A stretch of 64,000 nt of DNA from Aradus depressus (taxonomy: Eukaryota; Arthropoda; Insecta; Hemiptera; Aradidae), in the NCBI GenBank assembly GCA_963662175.1, contig OY759221.1, positions 26,647,027 to 26,711,026 of the forward strand. Direction: 5' to 3'. The position numbers and the translations under genes were made by a program. The notes below the pieces were generated by a model. That model made no database searches. It was given only the letters and a program-made list of their open reading frames with translations, and was not told the origin of the DNA. Of the stretch, positions 12,301 through 19,109 are shown in pieces. How positions within the stretch are numbered: position 1 is the stretch's first letter; each line of letters opens with the position of its first letter.

Positions 12301-15300
12301 GTACATAAAATATTTCAATTTGATGGATGTTCATAAGGAAGTTAATTCTGGTGAAGAGGGACTACTGAAACGTCACGAATTGATTCTGAATAATACTATG
12401 TTGAAGGTGATATGAGAAGATAATAATTTGGTCTAAAGTTATAAAATTAGTTTTTTTTTTCGTTACATAGAGACATTGTTCGTTGCTATCAATTTTAGTC
12501 CCATCTGGAAAGATCCACATCAAAAATAGTTTGAGAAAAGAAGGAAAATGCTTATGTTATATTAACTTTCAGGTACAAGTAAAGATGGCAACTCCGCTGA
12601 ACCCTCTCCTTCTTCAGGAAGTATCCAATATGCCTATTTATCATCGGGCGGTTATAATATTTTATAGTCGTCAAACTGCTACACAGACTTTGAAAGTAAG
12701 AACCACAGATATGATCATGGTATCTTTCCTGTCTCGGCGTCCGATATGGGGGTCGAAATAAACAGGGCGACCATCAAAACATGATATTTCTCTGTTTTAT
12801 ATATACTATAATATATTCTTCATGTTTGACTTGGTGCACCAAATTGGTACTTAGCCAGGGATGGGCAAACTAAGACTTTTTTTTCTTCCAATAGTTAATT
12901 TTAAAGAGAATAAAGAATCAGCCGTCAACTGAATACTAGCATAAAGATTCTGTCGGAATAAGGAGGTTAAAAGTGCCCTACCTTAAAATTAGTTTCGGGT
13001 TTTACCAACAATTAATCATTCATAAAATATGTTCTAGTTTTAAATCTCAATCCTCAATCTCTTTTATTATACCGGTTATGGTAAACTTACGATTTGATTT
13101 TTTGAGTAGCTTTTGAATGACATTATTTGAAAAATATTTTTAGGACATCTCTTCGATTATCCTTCAAAATCTGTGCCTCAAAATTCTATTTTTGGAGCGT
13201 CATTTTTAAATTGCGAAAAAACTGGCCGTTTACCAAAAATTATATCCTTTTTACATTGTACTATACACTAATATGTTCTACGTAAATCAGACATACACAG
13301 GAATGGGTCCATATGTGCTTAATGTTCGTTAAACTTGTTAATAAATGAATAAAACAAACTTATTTTTTGAAATATTGTCTATTCCACTAAAGATATATAT
13401 ACATATAACTACCGGTTTCGGGTTTATACCATCGTCAGGTCTAGTTATGAACTAAGTCAGTTTGCAGAGAGCGACCCTTCAAATACATCTCAGGTCAAAG
13501 GGTGCTATTAAAACTTGGGAGTTAATGACAATTTTCATTATTTTTTGTAATCCCGCAAAAATTGTCAGTGTTTCTATTTAGAAAGTGATCTGGCCCGCAT
13601 CTAAGTTAAGTTATTCTGACTTATGCCATGGCTTTAACTATGAAGTCATATCGCTTACTACCAGAGCGCTTATTCGTCACTCTGGTGGACATGAGCCCGA
13701 CTCTACTCTGGGAGTCCTAAATTTTGCCCACCCTAAATGTTTATTCACCTAGGGCAGGGAGAACCTGACATCGTACAGGCTCGGGACCATCGCTTAACGT
13801 CTCATCCGAAGGACGGCATGCTTAGGTTTATTTTACCTCCCAGATAAAATATACTAAGGGCCTCGGCAGGGTTTCGAACCCACGACCAGAAGGCAAGTAT
13901 GCATACCACTAAGCTACCGGCGTCCGGCCCGCATCTAACAAATTGGGGGAAAAAATTAGTGAAGCAACAAACATGATCGTCTATTGAGTGAAAATATAAA
14001 AGTACTGGACACAAAAAATTAATTAATTAACTTCCTTCCGATTTATATATTGAAATTTTGGAACAAGGACAAAGGTTACAGTTCGGAACAATATCCGGAG
14101 CCATTAAAGTTTCGAAAAGTTTTATGTTTTTTGTAAATGAAGTAGAAATAACTCAAGAAAAGTTCCATTTTGGATGCTCCATTACGGTTTTACAGTCACG
14201 AGTCTCTACCAGAACATATCCTAATATGTACTACCATTACCAAATCAATTTAAATCATTTCACTTTATATTTTGCAGTAAGCTAATATTGTGTTTCAGAT
14301 GGTGTTGAATAAAAACAAATTATTACTCGGTTTAAAAAATTATGATTTACCATTTGTAAGTGTGAAAGATTTTCAAATAAAAGAGGAAGAAAGTACATTC
14401 CAGTCACAAAATATTAATGAATACGAAGCGTCACCTGATACAGATGGAGACACGGAATCTATTGAACTTCTACTTGACAGAGTGTTAACAGGTGAAGTTT
14501 ACTGTTTAAAGTTGTAATAATAATGTAACGAACCTTTGGGCATTATTTAAATTAATTTGTATTTAAATGTTTATTTAAAAAAACAAAGAAAAAAAAAATC
14601 TTTATTATGGTGCTATACACAAAAGTTGATAAACATTCAGACTGGAAAGGTAGAGAGAAACAAACGTTTATAGATTAACAAAGTCTTGGTAGAAATGAGG
14701 TTTGAGCCTTCTTTGTTGGTTCTACTTGTAGTACCGGGATGAGGTTGTCCTGGTCAACTTGGCGATGAAGGCCTCCATGCCCACTTCTCTACGGATCTGT
14801 TGATTCCGAACGAACCAACTAAACAGAAGACCTTGTTTTCAAACCTTCCAAGTTTGTTTATGTGAGTTTAACTTGTACGTTGCCAAATGGGTGATGAGTG
14901 GTCGTAACATGACATATTTTTTTTTAGGATTCTGTATTGACTCGGTAGATAAGAGTATGATATTCATCGAATCTCTAAAGGAAAGGACAGTGTCAAACAT
15001 CTTAACTGACCTAATTGGAACAACATCGCAAGAAGCAAGAGTTTTATTCAACAGTGAAATTATTTTTACAAGTGTTAGTAACTCATTTTTATGCTCCTAT
15101 TGACAAATGTACTTCATGTTATTATCTACAAAATATTGGCAGAGACATATAAAAACCGAGCGCGCCGGTAGCTCAGTGGTATGCGTGCTTGCTTACTGAG
15201 CTCAAGATCGTGGGTTCGAAACCCGACCGAGGCCCGTAGTTTATTTTAATTTGGGAGGTAAAATAAACTTAAGCACGCCGTCCTTCGGAAGCGATGGTCC

Positions 15301-17506
15301 CGAGCCTGTACGATGTCAGGTACTCATTAAAGGCACCTATCCTAGGCGAACAAAAAATTAGGGCAGGCAAAATTTAGGTCTCCCACAGTAGAGCTGGTTC
15401 TTGTCCACCAGAGCGACATAAGAGTGCCCTGGTAGTAGGCGATATGACCACGTAGTTAAAGCCCGGGCATGAGTAATAATAACTAACATATAAAAACTCT
15501 AGATATTTCAAAATAAGAAACTCCCTGATGACTGGAAAGTTGTAAAAAAAACTCCTAATAAATAGGGGGCGCCGTTAGCACAGAAGTAGCATGCTTGCCT
15601 ACTTAGCTCAAGAACGCGGGTTCGAAACCTGGCCGAGGCTCTTATGTCAGGTACTCGTTAATGACTCCTACCCTAGGTGAATAAAAATAGGTAGGTAAAA
15701 TTTAGGACTTTCATATTAGAGTCGGGTTCATGTCCACCAGAGTAACGAAAGAGCACTCTGGTAGTAGGCGATATGACCTCATGGTTGAAGCCAGGCATGA
15801 GTCCCAATAAGTAACTTAAATACACCACAGTCCAGTGTACTCACAATGCCCACGCTTAACAGGGTTTAATAAGTCCAAACTTTCGTGTTTTGTCTTATCT
15901 AGAGGCAGCCATCCTGTTCCAAACAAACATAGAAGGTGGGAAGAAATATAAAATTGTAATTTGTTGATGGCGGTGGGACTCTACTCACCTCTTGTATGAT
16001 GTGCTATCCATCCCACCGCTGTGTATAGGCTTTGAACGTTGACTGTAATGTACCTTTAAACATCTTTCAAATTAATAAAAAAAATATGTATATATCATCA
16101 CATATGAGCACTGGAAAACGGTCTACAGTATGACGCTCTTGCTAGAAACGGATTTGCATCGCTCTTGTTTTTTTAAAAATTGGGGATAAAATATTTTTGT
16201 GATCTATCTTTGATGCTCTTTCATCTGATACCCTACTCAACACCAACGTTTTTTTACATGCTTATGTTTTTGAAAATTTCACTTGCGCCCTTCAGTCCTA
16301 TTTATTAGAAAAAATGAAACAGTTTATGTTATGTGCACTCATAGATTTTTTGACACAAATTACATATTATGTTCAGATTTTTAGCGACAAAAATGATTTT
16401 AGAGGGGGACCACATTTATTTGATCTTTTGGATACCCTGACGTGAGCCTTATTCATTTTAAGAATTAGAAAGAAATTTACGCTATGTACTCGCAGAGCCT
16501 ATATATAATTCCTACTCAACTATGTGCAACAAAACCTTGGTTTTTGCTAAATCGATTCTTTTGAAACCGCGCAGAAGTTTTCTGGAACCGCCACTAGGCT
16601 GTTTGTAGCTGACACTAAGCTCAAATATATCCTAAAATTCAACTTGCCATTTTTTGTGAGAGGGGAGCTGGAGGCTGTTCACAGACACACGACCGAAACC
16701 ATTTTTTTTTAATCTGTGAAACTCTTATAAATAAGGCTCAAAGCTTGACACATAAATTGCAGAGGCTATATAATCTATTTCAAAGTCTTGGAGGAATCTA
16801 CTGTATCACAATGAAGGAGCCTATTGAGGTTTTATGCCAGAAATATGAAGCTGCATTGGAAGGTTTCATACCTATTCCTGCATGGCGGGTAAGTTGTGGT
16901 TTTTATATGTAAAATACGATTTTTATATTGTCTAACATAAAATAGACGATAGTGTGAAATGGAAAATCTCTACTGTTCAAAGAGGTTAGAAAGCAATGTT
17001 TTTAAAACAATAAAATCAGTAACCGGGCTGTCCACGCGCGGTCACGACAAAAATTCACGTTCATGTCGCAAACCCACTCCACACATCTACTAACTCTTCA
17101 CTCACATGCCACTCCTGACGCATGTCAAAACACCTTCTAGACCCCTGAATCCTACGCAACAGTGTTGCCCGAGCATATTGATCACCAGTAGCAATTATTA
17201 ATTTTTATGGAATATAATTGTGTTAATAAACAGTAAATAATCAATAAACTGGTAAAGAAACACACTTACTTTCTGTTAATGTTGCGCCATTATCGATGTT
17301 CATCCAAGGACCCTTTCAGTAAATGATCTAACCGCACTTCTTTGTAATATACGTAAATATTGTAATCCCAGGCCCTGCATAAGTTGAATCGACTGATCCA
17401 CTGCAAAACGATTCACAAAGCAATACAGGATGGCTTGCTACCAACTCCTCAGCAATTGCTCAGTTTTGATATTGAATTTGGTCTTGCTACTTATATTCAC
17501 GTTTAA
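1..17506 (+). CDS. Multi-exon gene, possible CFAP92/DUF4550-like protein, 5' end outside window
   Basis: I trace fourteen exons: 1-331, 880-1055, 2266-2466, 2783-2979, 4699-4876, 5304-5487, 6505-6750, 12278-12406, 12573-12695, about 14082-14202, 14299-14491, 14928-15073, 16763-16888 and 17372-17506. All internal borders are AG/GT, and reading phase is conserved across every junction except the one leaving exon 10. The reading frame is already open at base 2, so the N terminus lies upstream. I see no signal peptide or transmembrane segment. Exons 1-2 encode a block with ITVVSYKNMVKIF, then YWVAFSIYHV, then a Leu/Ile-spaced helix. This matches the layout I recall for DUF4550 of CFAP92 (KIAA1257-like) proteins: a hydrophobic strand ending in K-[IL]-F, then a W-V-A-[WF] strand. 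That is recollection of a pattern, not an alignment. If correct, the product would be a cilium or flagellum protein, probably expressed in sperm or ciliated sensory neurons. Being a real spliced gene is far better supported than the name. Confidence 0.72.
447..737 (+). repeat. tRNA-derived SINE, 5'-truncated, in intron 1
   Basis: The copy begins inside the tRNA-like head, just upstream of the B box GGTTCGAAACC. It continues through the family body (CTTGAGCATGCC, TCGTTAAAGAC, GGCAAAATTTAGG, GAAAGAGGCGATGTGACC) to the terminal AAAGCCCGGGCATG. The A-box half is missing. The same family occurs about twenty times in the window on both strands. Confidence 0.85.
880..1055 (+). CDS. Exon 2 of the CFAP92-like gene
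   Basis: The acceptor is a pyrimidine-rich tract ending CATTTTCAG before 880. The donor AA|GTAAGT leaves two bases (phase 2). Residues include YWVAFSIYHV followed by SLEQIRTLSGSDMEF and DSKYAHLK. This is the part that most resembles DUF4550. Confidence 0.75.
1056..2265 (+). other. Intron 2 with unidentified GC-rich insert
   Basis: Bases about 1195-2035 are clearly more GC-rich than the surrounding intron (for example around 1480-1640). They contain no convincing long open frame and match none of the repeats I recognise here. This is probably an old mobile-element or transferred fragment; I cannot name it. Confidence 0.4.
2266..2466 (+). CDS. Exon 3 of the CFAP92-like gene
   Basis: It enters with one base after TTTTAG (phase 2) and leaves at AG|GTGAGA (phase 2). 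The encoded peptide is Ser/Pro/Arg-rich (ARPVRISALQN, RRESILSDFNELPCPPPD) and looks like a disordered linker with possible phosphorylation sites, not a folded domain. Confidence 0.75.
2783..2979 (+). CDS. Exon 4 of the CFAP92-like gene
   Basis: The acceptor GGCAG before 2783 has a weak pyrimidine tract, but phase 2 matches exon 3. The donor is G|GTACGT (phase 1). The peptide includes CLPADLHRKFISMSIM and KFKPTKGKAISLKLGLQELFYG. No named motif is visible. Confidence 0.68.
3371..3704 (-). repeat. tRNA-derived SINE, near full length, in intron 4
   Basis: Read on the minus strand, the copy has the tRNA-like head with B box GGTTCGACTCC, the body segment CTTGAGCATGTC, and the 3' end that reads GACTCATGTCCTTGCTTTAAG on the plus strand. 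The central hairpin CAGAGCGCTCTT is present. Confidence 0.85.
4041..4285. other. Unassigned GC-rich intronic fragment in intron 4
   Basis: A higher-GC block lies inside AT-rich intron sequence. A 91-residue minus-strand frame exists, but I recognise no domain in it. It is most likely a relic of a mobile element. Confidence 0.3.
4699..4876 (+). CDS. Exon 5 of the CFAP92-like gene
   Basis: The acceptor GATTTCAG precedes 4699 with phase 1, completing a Gly codon from exon 4. The donor AG|GTGTGT leaves two bases. It encodes KPVWYLKSGTKLDYPVSN and LTPICVKIEKVLNLPLEG, which look like beta strands plus an amphipathic segment. Confidence 0.75.
5304..5487 (+). CDS. Exon 6 of the CFAP92-like gene
   Basis: It follows the strong acceptor TTGATTTTCAG and ends at AAG|GTATGT (phase 0). 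The peptide contains PTTTIFPADYLE and a hydrophobic/acidic stretch, FFIDSEGIITIFEEMQSRKL. Phase fits both neighbours. Confidence 0.78.
5629..5952 (+). repeat. tRNA-derived SINE, full length, in intron 6
   Basis: The complete unit runs from GGGCGCCGGTTGCTCAG (A-box region) through the B box GGTTCGTAACC, the spacer AGGTTTTTACCTGGG, CTTGAGCACGCCGTCC and GGTAGTAGGCGATATGACC to GAGTCACAATAACTAA. The CGCGCC-type start and TAACTAA tail define the ends. Confidence 0.88.
6505..6750 (+). CDS. Exon 7 of the CFAP92-like gene
   Basis: The acceptor CTTTTTCTTTCAG is excellent and the donor ACT|GTAAGT is near consensus; both ends are phase 0 (82 codons). It encodes LFGVRNYKTTKLKGSIFG and VLLGVAQLDVSPLTFGKI, with alternating hydrophobic strands that suggest a beta-rich domain. 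Confidence 0.8.
6832..7060 (-). repeat. Dispersed unclassified repeat, copy 1
   Basis: The minus strand at about 6933-7045 (GAGGTCGGAAAACATGAAAT ... GAATTTCTGACCGATT ... GTAGAGCTGGGGAAGTA) matches the plus strand at about 7200 bases into 57k (57199-57280: GAGGTCGGAAAAAATGAAAT ... GAATTTCTGACAGATT ... GTAGAGCTGGGGAAGTA). Two similar copies mark it as an interspersed repeat. I cannot assign a superfamily. Confidence 0.6.
8031..8055 (+). repeat. 25-bp direct repeat, left copy
   Basis: The 25 bases here (AATGTATCGACAC...) recur exactly and in the same orientation at 12192-12216, on the other side of the palindromic insertion. This could be a duplicated target or a piece of an older repeat split by the insertion. 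Confidence 0.85.
8064..8198. repeat. Short hairpin element (MITE-like)
   Basis: CTCCAGAGGTGTCTTC at the left pairs with GACACCTCTGGAAG at the right. The inner arms ACACTTACACGTCC and GGACGTGTAAGTGT also pair. The roughly 130-bp unit would fold into one long hairpin, as small nonautonomous DNA elements do. It sits between the left 25-bp repeat and the large palindrome. Confidence 0.65.
8241..9811 (+). repeat. Left arm of the long palindrome
   Basis: The arm pairs with 10501-12060. Between about 9465 and 9560 it includes a segment shared with the foldback element at 45.8-46.6 kb (TTTAGTGGAATAGACAATAT and CCACAATATGTCCGCGTTCC). Confidence 0.88.
9845..10500 (+). pseudogene. ISL2EU-type DDE transposase, C-terminal remnant, frameshifted
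   Basis: The first frame (about 9859-10093) reads DRGFRDVIPYLEEKGY, then SVLMPSLKGK, NHSRSVTVLRWVVEAIHGIL and KLLHHQF. This is the conserved DDE-transposase core I associate with ISL2EU elements (DRGFRD ... SR.VT..RWVVE..G). The protein then continues in another frame from about 10091 to 10501 with FLLNKVGKRLN, ELLDFPKLTLEEL and the family-typical QLGQAVSYLGEMLDENG ending SRHINAKTYILWYT. A frameshift near 10090 and loss of the N-terminal half make it inactive. On the other hand, the C-terminal end is intact up to a stop at the edge of the right arm. Confidence 0.75.
10501..12060 (-). repeat. Right arm of the long palindrome
   Basis: This is the reverse complement of 8241-9811 with scattered substitutions (for example G/A near 11690 and one-base differences in homopolymers). 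It ends at TTAATGGGGG. Confidence 0.88.
12192..12216 (+). repeat. 25-bp direct repeat, right copy
   Basis: Exact second copy of 8031-8055. Between the palindrome end and this copy lie about 130 bp of unassigned sequence (12061-12191). Confidence 0.85.
12278..12406 (+). CDS. Exon 8 of the CFAP92-like gene
   Basis: This is the first exon after the palindrome-bearing intron. The acceptor is GTTCGCATTTTAG and the donor AAG|GTGATA; both are phase 0 (43 codons). It encodes DERNQFAKYIKYFNLMDV followed by VNSGEEGLLKRHELILNN, a charged helix. Phase fit with exons 7 and 9 suggests the gene still splices across the insertion. Confidence 0.75.
12573..12695 (+). CDS. Exon 9 of the CFAP92-like gene
   Basis: The acceptor AACTTTCAG and donor AAA|GTAAGA are both phase 0 (41 codons), after a short 166-nt intron. 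It encodes MATPLNPLLLQEVSNMPIYH and RAVIIFYSRQTATQTLK. The ATG inside it is not an initiator in this model. Confidence 0.72.
13338..13510 (-). repeat. Single-arm copy of the hammerhead-like foldback family
   Basis: The sequence AATGAATAAAACAAACTTAT through the core at 13407-13438 and GTTATGAACTAAGT closely matches the left arm of the element at 45795-46135. On the minus strand the core reads CTGACGATGGTATAAACCCG followed by AAACCGGTAGTT. No second arm is seen nearby. Confidence 0.75.
13605..13925 (-). repeat. tRNA-derived SINE, full length, with 13-bp target duplication
   Basis: The minus-strand copy has both head boxes and the complete body. It is flanked by exact direct repeats GGCCCGCATCTAA at 13592-13604 and 13926-13938. 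This target-site duplication fixes the unit at about 321 bp and shows insertion by retrotransposition. Confidence 0.92.
14082..14202 (+). CDS. Exon 10 of the CFAP92-like gene, borders uncertain
   Basis: The frame is open from before 14058 to 14285 and reads FGTISGAIKVSKSFMFFVNE and KFHFGCSITVLQSR, which looks coding. A phase-0 acceptor TTACAG precedes 14082. The best-looking donor, GCA|GTAAGC after 14276, would leave an intron of only 22 nt before exon 11, which is too short. A weaker phase-0 donor GA|GTCTCT after 14202 would give a 96-nt intron. GTACTA at 14228 has the wrong phase. The junction is unresolved and could also reflect a mutation in this gene copy. Confidence 0.5.
14299..14491 (+). 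CDS. Exon 11 of the CFAP92-like gene
   Basis: The acceptor GTGTTTCAG precedes 14299 and only phase 0 is open. The donor is G|GTGAAG (phase 1). It encodes KNYDLPFVSVKDFQIKEEE and an acidic tract, EASPDTDGDTESIELLLDRV. The start junction with exon 10 is uncertain, but the exit phase matches exon 12. Confidence 0.68.
14928..15073 (+). CDS. Exon 12 of the CFAP92-like gene
   Basis: The acceptor is ATTTTTTTTTAG. The first two bases complete the Gly codon from exon 11. It encodes FCIDSVDKSMIFIESLKERT and QEARVLFNSEIIFTS. Phase with exon 13 requires the donor AGT|GTTAGT after 15073, which is acceptable though not strong. Confidence 0.68.
15157..15485 (+). repeat. tRNA-derived SINE, full length, with 12-bp target duplication
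   Basis: The head has the A box TAGCTCAGTGG and B box GGTTCGAAACC; the body is complete. ACATATAAAAAC occurs at 15145-15156 and again at 15486-15497, a 12-bp target duplication. This is the best-defined plus-strand copy in the window. Confidence 0.92.
15568..15816 (+). repeat. tRNA-derived SINE with internal deletion
   Basis: The head is present (GGCGCCGTTAGCACAG, B box GGTTCGAAACC). The body jumps from CGAGGCTCTTA directly to TGTCAGGTACTCG, so the pyrimidine/purine hairpin and the CTTGAGCACGCC block are deleted. The 3' end is normal. Confidence 0.85.
16763..16888 (+). CDS. Exon 13 of the CFAP92-like gene
   Basis: The acceptor AAATTGCAG and donor CGG|GTAAGT are both phase 0 (42 codons). It encodes RLYNLFQSLGGIYCITMKEP, then VLCQKYEAALEGFIPIPAWR. 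High-quality splice sites and coding-like composition make this a confident exon. Confidence 0.8.
17372..17506 (+). CDS. Last exon (14) of the CFAP92-like gene, with stop
   Basis: The acceptor TAATCCCAG precedes 17372 with phase 0. 44 codons then end in TAA at 17504-17506. It encodes ALHKLNRLIHCKTIHKAIQD and LLPTPQQLLSFDIEFGLA. No canonical AATAAA is visible in the next 200 bases, so the 3' end of the transcript is not located. Confidence 0.75.
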   Translation, partial: ALHKLNRLIHCKTIHKAIQDGLLPTPQQLLSFDIEFGLATYIHV

Positions 17507-17780
17507 GAAAACTATCACAGAACATTGAGAAAATAGAAAACCACTACGGAACCGAATGATTATGCCATCAGATTACATTGAAATTCCCTCCGTATATAAT
17601 TTTAAAAATACGAAGTTAAACATTCTGAAGTCTTGAATATTAAAAACCTCAAAACAATTTGTTCAGTTTCTTTTTATTTTTTCTCTGTAGAATAGTTTGA
17701 CAAATATAATTTAATTGTTTACTATTAAGTCTCGTGTAAGTGTCAAACCCATCCTATACAGAGAAAAAAAGACTACACTT

Positions 17781-18043
17781 TCTTCAGCAAACACTAGGCT
17801 AATCATCCATCATCCTTGGTGCTACAGCCCCATTCGAGCCTTGGCCTCCTCCTGAGACTTCCCCCAAAGATTCCTGTCCAACGCAAGCGTTCTAAAGTTT
17901 TGCAGCCGAAGGTTCCTTGCGTCCCTATCGACTGCCTCATCTCTATCCATCTCTTCCTCGTCCTCTGTTTCCCTCCGGGATCACTAGCATCAGTCTTCGT
18001 GGGGTTTCAGCCTCCTGCACTCTTCAGCAAACACTAGGCTAAT
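17781..18043 (-). mobile_element. 5'-truncated non-LTR retrotransposon 3' end with 23-bp target duplication
   Basis: A 217-bp, GC-richer segment (17804-18020) is bounded by two exact copies of a 23-base sequence (TCTTCAGCAAACACTAGGCT + AAT) at 17781-17803 and 18021-18043. The insert begins CATCCATCATCCTTGGTGCT and includes GCCTTGGCCTCCTCCTGAGA. I recognise this pattern from common arthropod non-LTR 3' ends, whose tail is a short (GATGATG)-type repeat on the minus strand. Long target duplications fit target-primed reverse transcription. Confidence 0.75.
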
Positions 18044-18063
18044 TATAACTGTGTACATATGTA

Positions 18064-18985
18064 AGGTGGCTTTCACACCGGAGCGACATGCGACGCAACA
18101 CGTGTTGGACACACTTGTCCCCAAGAATGAAACCGAGAAATCAATGGGGGCTTTCACACTGAAGACACAAATGTATCCAACACTTGTCGCATGGAACCGA
18201 CTGGCCCGTTCTTTTGGCGATGTTTCCTTGTGTTGCAGGTTATTGCCTTATATGTATAATAAAAATATACAGAATAATGAAAAATAAAGACAAAAAAATA
18301 AAAAATATAAATGTATAAAATTATTGAAATTATAATTATTATTTAACGGTAGCGTAAACAGAGGTGATAATTTGAAATGAATTTGGTCGTTCAAACTAAT
18401 CTTTTTTGATCACTTGATTCTACGTATTCGTTAATCATTTTGCTCACTGATCAATGCTTTGTTTACAAAATGGGCATCATGCCACTTACATACATATTGT
18501 TGCACTAAAATACCAAACTAATGGCAAATAAATTTAATAATTTATTGTTTACAAGTGTATACACTTTGACCAACAAAGAGAAACATATAGTTTTGTGAAA
18601 TAATAAGAAACTGTAATACTAATTCTCAACAGTTTCTGAAACGTCTCTATCTTCATTTTGTACATCTGCTGAAAGTTCTCGGGGTGTGCCAGCAGTTGTT
18701 CTGAAATCACGTAAGGGCTATAATTGTCTACGTTATTTATCCAATAGGGGTGCACCCACATTCGGCGTTTTCTTCTTTGAGCCTTTCGTCTAGAACTCAT
18801 TACCGCACTCTTCAATAACATCACATCATTGTCTGATGATGATGAAGACATAATTGTGAACAGCAACTTCAACTGACTATTGACCGATAATTCGGAGTTT
18901 CTGGTACAACGTATATGCAACACTTGCTCTTTGATGTGAAAGCCCTGTATCACAAATATGTCCAACACGTGTTGCCACCTAAGAA
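18064..18985 (-). mobile_element. PIF/Harbinger DNA transposon relic
   Basis: GCAACACGTGTTGGACACAC at 18093-18112 is inverted at 18956-18975 (TGTCCAACACGTGTTGC). These repeats flank a minus-strand transposase fragment. A related internal repeat lies at 18148-18200 (GCTTTCACACTGAAG). The outermost ends were not both found, so the borders are approximate. Confidence 0.55.
18618..18851 (-). pseudogene. Harbinger transposase N-terminal fragment
   Basis: The fragment starts at a Met followed by a Ser-rich acidic stretch and a basic patch RRKAQRRKRR. It continues MWVHPYWINN and HPENFQQMYKMKIETFQKLL. The W-V-H-P start and the F..M-K-[IM]-E-T-F..L-L ending are typical of the region just upstream of the catalytic domain in PIF/Harbinger transposases. 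The DDE catalytic part is missing, so the copy is dead. Confidence 0.65.
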
Positions 18986-19109
18986 TAACATCTCGGCATT
19001 GAAGTGTCCTATTCCCCATTTCTGAATCACAGGAGTATAAAAGAAAAAATACGGTCAGAATTTTGTTTATTTTATTTTTTCTAGAAAGGAAAAGTAATGT
19101 TTGCATGTT

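Noticed and set aside
14277..14298. A 22-nt GT-AG intron
   Set aside because: Shorter than any normal spliceosomal intron; kept only as an unresolved junction.
15161..15240. Apparent tRNA gene with A and B boxes
   Set aside because: The tRNA-like head is part of a SINE repeated about twenty times with a conserved non-tRNA body; no copy shows a clean standalone tRNA cloverleaf context.
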